Assembly (NCBI RefSeq): GCF_900099685.1
Contig: NZ_FNDW01000003.1
Location: 1 to 64,000, forward strand
Length of the DNA: 64,000 nucleotides
DNA from: Chryseobacterium taeanense
GTDB lineage: Bacteria > Bacteroidota > Bacteroidia > Flavobacteriales > Weeksellaceae
Direction: 5' to 3'
The position numbers were made by a program, and so were the translations under genes. The notes under the pieces were generated by a model that saw nothing but the letters and a program-made list of their open reading frames with translations, searched no databases and had not been told where the DNA came from. How positions within the stretch are numbered: the first letter of the stretch is position 1; every line of letters begins with the position of its first letter. Below are positions 59,014 to 64,000 of this stretch, piece after piece.

Positions 59014-60144
59014 TTACATTCTACGCAGCAACGGACTTTGTCTGTATCTGTCTTCCTGATATTCATCATAAAGATTTTCAAGGACTTCAGAAACTAAGTC
59101 GTAACCGATTTCTTTTCCCCACTGTAAAAGACCTTTCGGATAATTTACGCCTTTCTGCATGGCTAATTCAAGATCTTCATCACTGGCAATTCCCAATCTT
59201 TTTGCTTCAACCGCTTCATTAATAAGCATGGAGAGAATTCTGTGAAAAATATCATCGTATAATACTTCATCCTTCTGGGGAACAGGCTTTTCTGCTCCTT
59301 CAGAATAATCGTAGAAACCTTTTCCTGTCTTTCTGCCGTGAAGTTTGGCTTCCGACATCCTTTGCTGCAATAAAGATGGCTTGTATTTCGGATCGTAAAA
59401 ATATTCTTTATACACCGTAGTAGTAACGGAAAAATTCACATCAACGCCGATAAGATCCATTAATTCAAAAGGTCCCATTTTGAAGTTTCCAAGAGTCTTC
59501 ATGGCATCATCTACCTGCTCAGGAGTGGCAATATTTTCTTCAACAATTCTTAATGCTTCCCCATAATAAGGGCGCGCAATTCTATTCACGATGAATCCCG
59601 GAATGTCTTTGGCAATGACAGGCGTTTTGCCCCATTCTTTCATTAAATTATAGATTTTATCGGGTAAAGATTTATCCGTAAGTAGAGAAGGAATGACCTC
59701 AACCAAAGGCATCAGAGGTGCGGGATTGAAAAAGTGAATTCCGATGAAACGCTCCGGCTTCTGTAACTCCGCGCCGAGAGAGGTGATGGAAATGGAAGAT
59801 GTATTAGAACCTATAATACACGATTCGGAAACGTGGTTCTCAAGCTCTGTAAATACTTTGGTTTTGATTTCTTTATTTTCAATGATGGCTTCAATGATGA
59901 GCTCACAGTCTTTGAAATCCTTTAATTCTGTAGCGATAGAAATATTGGCTAAAATTTCAGTCATTTTTTCCGCTGAAATTTTTTGTTTATCAACCAATTT
60001 GGCTAATGTTTTTTCTAAACCTACAGTTGCCGTTTCTACTTGTTTTGCATTGGCATCGTACACCAAAACTTTGCATCCGTTCGTTGCGGCTACCTGTGCG
60101 ATGCCAATTCCCATAGTTCCGGCACCGATGATTCCTACATTCAT
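59014..60144 (-). CDS. paaH: PaaH, 3-hydroxyacyl-CoA dehydrogenase
   Basis: 376 residues. NAD motif GIIGAGTMGIGIAQVA at the start, the catalytic His/Glu region IGIHFFNPAPLMPLVEVI, the C-terminal 3HCDH domain (about 185-285: KDIPGFIVNRIARPYYGEAL) and a second small 3HCDH-like domain (about 290-376). It oxidises 3-hydroxyadipyl-CoA to 3-oxoadipyl-CoA. Position between paaG and the rest of the cluster supports PaaH. Confidence 0.94.
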   Translation of the reverse strand: MNVGIIGAGTMGIGIAQVAATNGCKVLVYDANAKQVETATVGLEKTLAKLVDKQKISAEKMTEILANISIATELKDFKDCELIIEAIIENKEIKTKVFTELENHVSESCIIGSNTSSISITSLGAELQKPERFIGIHFFNPAPLMPLVEVIPSLLTDKSLPDKIYNLMKEWGKTPVIAKDIPGFIVNRIARPYYGEALRIVEENIATPEQVDDAMKTLGNFKMGPFELMDLIGVDVNFSVTTTVYKEYFYDPKYKPSLLQQRMSEAKLHGRKTGKGFYDYSEGAEKPVPQKDEVLYDDIFHRILSMLINEAVEAKRLGIASDEDLELAMQKGVNYPKGLLQWGKEIGYDLVSEVLENLYDEYQEDRYRQSPLLRRM

Positions 60145-60327
60145 ATTTTAAATTTGAAAATTTGAGAATGAATTAATTTGAAAATTATTTTAACTTTGAA
60201 CTTGAAATAATTTTAGACAGAATTAATTGAATTTCTTTTAAATCTGAAATTAATTTTTCGTTTGGAGATTTCAAATGTCTATCATTTCTCATTTTCAAAT
60301 TCTCAAATTAACTCATTCTCAAATTAA
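60145..60327. repeat. Inverted-repeat spacer between paaG and paaH
   Basis: Left end aatttgaaaatttgagaatg (60151-60170) and right end with tctcaaattaactcattctc (60301-60320) are inverted versions of the same units used at 56219-56446 and 61129-61229. No gene. Confidence 0.6.
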
Positions 60328-61128
60328 TTATTTTCCTTTATATTCAGGTTTTCTTTTTTGTAAAAATGCATTTACACCCTCGATGAAATCTTCTGTGGCT
60401 GCTGCTTCCTGTTGAAGGTCGGCTTCCAAATCCAGCTGTTCTTTCAAGGTATTGTTGTAAGAATTGGCAAATGCTTTTTTGGTTAATTTAATTGCTGCAG
60501 TCGGCATATTTGCCATTTTTTCCAGAATCTCCATTGATTTTGAGTTGAATTCCTCTTCCGGAAATACTTCTGCCACCAAACCATATGCTTTTGATTCTTC
60601 CGCGGACAATTTCTTTCCGGTAAAAGCTAAATAATTTGCCAACTGACGCCCCATTAATCGAGGTAAAAAATAAGTTCCTCCAGTATCAGGAATTAATCCT
60701 ATATTGGAAAACGCTTGTGCAAAATAGGCTTTATCATTGGCCAACACAAAATCACTAATCAACGCCAGCATCGCTCCGGCTCCTACTGCAGGGCCGTTTA
60801 CCAATGCTACGACAGGTTTTCTGCAACGGGTAATTTCTAATACCAATGGATTGTAATAATCGGTTACAATTTTTCTGATGATATCGTGATCGTGATGTTC
60901 TTTACCCGTAACAAAAGCATCATCTAAATTTTGTCCGGAACAGAAAGCTCTTCCTCTTCCTGAAATCGCAACACATCTCACAGTTGGATCTTCATTACAT
61001 TCTTTAACAAAATCTTTTAGATCTGACAATGAAGGCTTTGTAAGCGCATTCATCGTGTCAGGCTGATTGAGGTAAGCGATTTTTAATTTTCCTTCAAAGT
61101 GGCTCTCAATATCGAGTTGTGTGTACAT
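60328..61128 (-). CDS. paaG: PaaG, 1,2-epoxyphenylacetyl-CoA isomerase
   Basis: 266 residues, crotonase fold. FCSGQNLDDAF and NGPAVGAGAMLALISDFVLA form the oxyanion hole; the DTGG segment in NIGLIPDTGGTYFLPRLMG bears the Asp characteristic of PaaG. It converts the ring epoxide to oxepin-CoA. PaaF (the hydratase) is not adjacent. Next to paaD upstream and paaH downstream. Confidence 0.93.
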   Translation of the reverse strand: MYTQLDIESHFEGKLKIAYLNQPDTMNALTKPSLSDLKDFVKECNEDPTVRCVAISGRGRAFCSGQNLDDAFVTGKEHHDHDIIRKIVTDYYNPLVLEITRCRKPVVALVNGPAVGAGAMLALISDFVLANDKAYFAQAFSNIGLIPDTGGTYFLPRLMGRQLANYLAFTGKKLSAEESKAYGLVAEVFPEEEFNSKSMEILEKMANMPTAAIKLTKKAFANSYNNTLKEQLDLEADLQQEAAATEDFIEGVNAFLQKRKPEYKGK

Positions 61129-61229
61129 AGTATTATTTTTTTAATTTGAAAATTATATAATTTGAAAATGTTTTTCTAAGCAATTTTTATTAATTAACAT
61201 ATTCTCAAATTTACACATTTTCAAATTGA

Positions 61230-61694
61230 TTAATGACATTTAAAATAATCAAAAGGTTCTAAACAGTCTAAACATTGATAGGAAGCTTTACATAAAGTCG
61301 ATCCGAATCTGCTGATCTGCTTTGTATTTTCCGAACCACATCTCGGGCATTTCTTCGGTTTTCCGATATGATGCTCATCTGCTCCTTTTTCAGGAGGAGT
61401 AATTCCGTAAGCACGAAGTTTTTCTCTTGCCTCATCCGTCAACCAGTCTGTTGTCCAGATCGGAAACATTTTGGTGATGACTTTTGTCTCCCAGCCGTTT
61501 TGTTTCATGATCTTGATGATATCTTCTTCAATGGTAAACATAGCAGGACAGGCAGAATAAGTCGGCGTGATGGTTACTTCACACGAATTCTCGCCGGTAA
61601 CTTTCGCTTCTCTTACAATGCCCAATTCCACAATATTGATCACGGGAATTTCCGGATCGGGAATTAATTCTAATATGTCTAAAGGATTTTTCAA
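61230..61694 (-). CDS. paaD: PaaD, assembly factor of phenylacetyl-CoA epoxidase
   Basis: 154 residues. The N-terminal MIP18/DUF59 domain (LDILELIPDPEIPVINIVELG) and a C-terminal zinc-ribbon (CPRCGSE...CKASYQCLDCLEPF) are as in PaaD, which is needed for maturation of the PaaABCE epoxidase. 177 bases of repeat-rich spacer separate it from paaC. Confidence 0.94.
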   Translation of the reverse strand: MKNPLDILELIPDPEIPVINIVELGIVREAKVTGENSCEVTITPTYSACPAMFTIEEDIIKIMKQNGWETKVITKMFPIWTTDWLTDEAREKLRAYGITPPEKGADEHHIGKPKKCPRCGSENTKQISRFGSTLCKASYQCLDCLEPFDYFKCH

Positions 61695-61871
61695 TCTTTT
61701 GATTCTGAAAAGTTTTTTTTTAACACAAAGTGCGCTAAGATTTTTTCACTACTAACTGTTTTTAAGTTCGCAAAGGCGTTCTACTCAGCAAAGCCAACGA
61801 AGAGTAAATTCAATGGCAGTTCAAAATTGTTAGATTGTTAAACTACTACATTGATATATTGGTATATTTTA
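61695..61871. repeat. Repeat-rich spacer between paaC and paaD
   Basis: Contains a cgcaaaggcgttctactcagcaaagcc segment (about 61771-61797) like that in 56290-56355, and an attgttagattgttaaac / ttgatatattggtatatt tract. No gene. Confidence 0.5.
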
Positions 61872-62621
61872 TTACCACGTACAACCAGGATACGCTCTTT
61901 GCATATATTGTAATTCACAAAGAATATATCCGAAATATTCTGTGTGATAACCCGTTCTTGATTTTGGCTGCATGAAAGGATTTGTCGGATATTCTAAGCC
62001 GAAATCTGCAAAATCTTTTTGCGTGATCGCTAAAAAGTCTTCGTAAAGAGCATCTGCATTAGGAGCAATATTTAAAGCTACCAAATCATCTTCCCCTTCT
62101 GTTTTTGCGAATAAGCCTTTTGTATATTCCCAGATATTTTCGATGGCTTTTACCAATCGGGTTTTGCTTTCTTCTGTTCCCTGAGCGAAGATTTTCATCC
62201 AGGAAGCTGCGTGCGTATAGTGATATCTTACTTCTTTTAAAGATTTTTGTGCTATCGCAGAAAGTTCTTCATTTGCAGAGTTTGATAATGCCTCATACAT
62301 AAGCTTCTGATATATCGCGAAAACGTACACTTTTAAAATCGTCTGAGCATAATCTTCGTTGGGAAGTTCTACCCAATGGGCATTTACATATTCATGTTCG
62401 TATCTTAAAAATGCCAAATCATCTTCACTTTTTCCGTCATCAATAACTCTTGAAGCGTACACGTAAAAATTGTTGGCCTGTCCAAGTTCGTCCAGTGCGA
62501 TATTCGTCAATGCAATATCTTCCTCCAGATAAGGACCTTCACCACACCATTCAGACAATCGCTGTCCCATGATGAAGCTGTCGTCTGCCAGTTTTAATAA
62601 ATAATTGTATAATGGGTTCAT
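61872..62621 (-). CDS. paaC: PaaC, structural subunit of phenylacetyl-CoA epoxidase
   Basis: 249 residues, ferritin-like four-helix protein. It pairs with PaaA in the multicomponent epoxidase but lacks a working di-iron site, as known for PaaC. Recognisable segments: LADDSFIMGQRLSEWCGEGPYLEEDIALTNIALDELGQA and the C-terminal YHTEYFGYILCELQYMQRAYPGCTW. Order paaB-paaC-paaD agrees with E. coli. Confidence 0.94.
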   Translation of the reverse strand: MNPLYNYLLKLADDSFIMGQRLSEWCGEGPYLEEDIALTNIALDELGQANNFYVYASRVIDDGKSEDDLAFLRYEHEYVNAHWVELPNEDYAQTILKVYVFAIYQKLMYEALSNSANEELSAIAQKSLKEVRYHYTHAASWMKIFAQGTEESKTRLVKAIENIWEYTKGLFAKTEGEDDLVALNIAPNADALYEDFLAITQKDFADFGLEYPTNPFMQPKSRTGYHTEYFGYILCELQYMQRAYPGCTW

Positions 62622-62723
62622 TGTTAATCAAATTTAAAGACAAATAGATGATAGACTGATAGAAATAGACAAGCAAACTTCAATGTCTTTTATCTATTCG
62701 TTTATTATCTCCAAAGTCTTTTA

Positions 62724-63005
62724 TTACATATTTTTTACATCATTCGGGATTTCGTAGAATGTCGGGTGACGATATAGTTTGTCATCCGCCGGATCGAAGA
62801 ATGCTTCTTTATCCACGCCTTCCGAAGTCACAATATATTTACTTGGAACAACCCAAACCGAAGTCCCTTCTTTTCTTCTTGTATAAACGTCTCTTGCATT
62901 CTGCAAAGCCATTTCTGCTGTTGGTGCCTGTACCACTCCAACGTGTTTGTGGGATAATCCCGGTTTAGTCTGAATAAACACTTCCCACATATCTAAATTT
63001 GCCAT
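62724..63005 (-). CDS. paaB: PaaB, phenylacetyl-CoA epoxidase subunit
   Basis: 93 residues. MWEVFIQTKPGLSHKHVGVVQAPTAEMALQNARDVYTRRKEGTSVWVVPS in essence is the PaaB family sequence; the protein bridges the PaaAC dimers. Complete at both ends. Confidence 0.95.
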   Translation of the reverse strand: MANLDMWEVFIQTKPGLSHKHVGVVQAPTAEMALQNARDVYTRRKEGTSVWVVPSKYIVTSEGVDKEAFFDPADDKLYRHPTFYEIPNDVKNM

Positions 63006-63114
63006 AATTAAAATTAATTTAACAATGTATCAATGTAACAGTTTAACAATAATTAGATTCTTCGCTTTGCTCAGAATGACAATCGGATCGTTACATTTTT
63101 ACATTGGTATATTG
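63006..63114. repeat. Spacer between paaA and paaB with a dispersed repeat
   Basis: 63055-63080 reads, on the minus strand, as the start gtcattctgagcaaagcg followed by aagaatct; from memory a very similar string (gagcgaagcg) is scattered through many bacterial genomes. It is framed by inverted caatgtaac / gttacatt units (63031-63039, 63090-63097). Confidence 0.55.
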
Positions 63115-64000
63115 TTATATTGAAATTTTTTCCTGTTTTTCTGCAAAAGCTACCGCCGCTTCTTTCACCCATGCATTTTCTCGCTGCGCTTTTCTTTTGG
63201 TTTCGATACGTTTTTTATTGCAAGGACCGTTTCCTTTTAAGATTTCCATGAATTCATCCCACGGAAGTTCTCCGAAATCGTAATGCTGTCTTTCTTCATT
63301 CCATTTTAAATCTTTATCAGGAATGGTTAATCCTAAAAACTCTGCCTGAGCGACGGTAACGTCAACAAATCTCTGGCGAAGGCTGTCATTACTTTCTCTT
63401 TTCACCCTGTAATTCATAGAGATTTTAGAGTTTGGTGAACTGTCATCATTTGGACCAAACATCATGAGAGCCGGCCACCAGAAACGGTTCAATGAAGCCT
63501 GAGCCATTTCTTTCTGCTGCTTTGTACCACGACAAAGCGCCATCAAAATCTCATAACCTTGTCTTTGGTGGAAAGATTCTTCTTTACAGATTTTTACCAT
63601 CGCTCTTGAATAAGGGCCATAAGAATTTCCCATCAACATCACCTGATTCATGATTGCCGCTCCGTCTACCAGCCAGCCGATTGCGCCGATATCAGCCCAA
63701 CTCAACGTCGGATAATTGAAGATGCTGGAATATTTTGCTTTTCCTGAAAGCATATCGTCATAAGTAGCATCTCTGTCTGCTCTTACCGTTCCGTCACCTA
63801 ACGTTTCTGTTGCTGAATAAAGATATAAACCGTGACCTGCCTCATCCTGAACTTTTGCCAAAAGCGCCATTTTTCTTCTCAATGACGGTGCTCTGGAAAT
63901 CCAGTTGGCTTCCGGCAACATTCCGACGATTTCGGAATGGGCGTGCTGTGAGATCTGACGAACCAATAATTTCCTGTAATCATCAGGCATTACATCTTTT
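63115..64000 (-). CDS. paaA: PaaA, catalytic subunit of phenylacetyl-CoA epoxidase (5' end outside window)
   Basis: The di-iron oxygenase subunit that epoxidises the ring of phenylacetyl-CoA. The visible 291 residues from the internal Met at 63990, plus KDV before it, line up from near residue 20 of E. coli PaaA; the true start lies beyond 64000. Iron-ligand motifs are visible: [18 protein letters not shown] (ExxH) and [14 protein letters not shown] (ExxH). The C-terminus [20 protein letters not shown] is complete. First gene of the visible paa order; the promoter is off the window. Confidence 0.95.
   Translation of the reverse strand, partial: KDVMPDDYRKLLVRQISQHAHSEIVGMLPEANWISRAPSLRRKMALLAKVQDEAGHGLYLYSATETLGDGTVRADRDATYDDMLSGKAKYSSIFNYPTLSWADIGAIGWLVDGAAIMNQVMLMGNSYGPYSRAMVKICKEESFHQRQGYEILMALCRGTKQQKEMAQASLNRFWWPALMMFGPNDDSSPNSKISMNYRVKRESNDSLRQRFVDVTVAQAEFLGLTIPDKDLKWNEERQHYDFGELPWDEFMEILKGNGPCNKKRIETKRKAQRENAWVKEAAVAFAEKQEKISI

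Noticed and set aside
1..64000. CRISPR array
   Set aside because: No regularly spaced direct repeats with unique spacers. The only tandem array (9644-9709) has no spacers.

Overview
The window reads as chromosomal DNA of a Bacteroidota bacterium of the Chryseobacterium/Weeksellaceae type (Flavobacteriia). The evidence is low GC with AT-rich spacers, a giant sprA gene, type IX secretion sorting domains on secreted proteins, many short 'C-G-S' type lipoproteins, Bacteroidota -33/-7 promoters (TTTG, about 19 bases, then TAnnTTTG) and bacteriocin-like precursor peptides with MKNL-K leaders. This assignment is inferred from gene content only.

Layout. 1-930 is non-coding with a leftward promoter at the edge. 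931-12989 (minus) is housekeeping: a VanZ-like protein, gcvH, sprA (7.1 kb), ruvA, maeB and an N-acetylglucosamine-kinase-like protein. 13145-17369 holds a small conserved protein, GtrA, a PlsC acyltransferase, a sugar MFS transporter and a DUF3810 metalloprotease-like membrane protein.

17762-27752 is the most interesting block, an AT-rich peptide natural-product locus. It has a divergent HTH regulator; a frame-disrupted GG-leader precursor; a secreted protein of unknown role; a grasp-with-spasm ATP-grasp maturase; an unannotated 56-codon gene embedded by overlaps at both ends; the SPASM partner; a VKOR-thioredoxin oxidoreductase; a second precursor; a C39-peptidase ABC exporter; a third precursor; and an HlyD adaptor. 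Each of the three precursors is followed by a hairpin plus T-tract lying just before the next start codon. Taken together: precursor made, modified (ATP-grasp/SPASM), oxidised (VKOR-Trx), cleaved and exported (C39 ABC plus HlyD). A tRNA-Met(CAT) follows.

27980-36663 holds a TlpA-like protein, a type IX cargo protein, clpX, a HIT protein, greA, dtd, an FKBP isomerase and lipoproteins. 36826-40020 is a minus-strand group (DUF4173, Coq4-like, membrane proteins, a winged-helix regulator) in which two promoters carry the same ACTTTG-N5-CAAAGT palindrome. 40138-46690 holds an AraC regulator, an aldo/keto reductase, a GH92 mannosidase, a dienoyl-CoA-reductase-like SDR and an enoyl-CoA hydratase-like protein. 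47127-49110 holds two tandem tail-collar proteins behind a long structured leader, then a type IX cargo protein.

50814-64000 (minus) is a phenylacetate catabolic cluster: paaA (cut by the window end), B, C, D, G, H, I, J, Y and Z. It is interrupted by three small genes, a frameshifted REP-associated tyrosine transposase between two copies of a 33-bp palindrome, an esterase and a nucleotide-cyclase-like protein. PaaZ carries a C-terminal DinB/DUF1569-like extension. The spacers between paa genes are filled with inverted-repeat elements.
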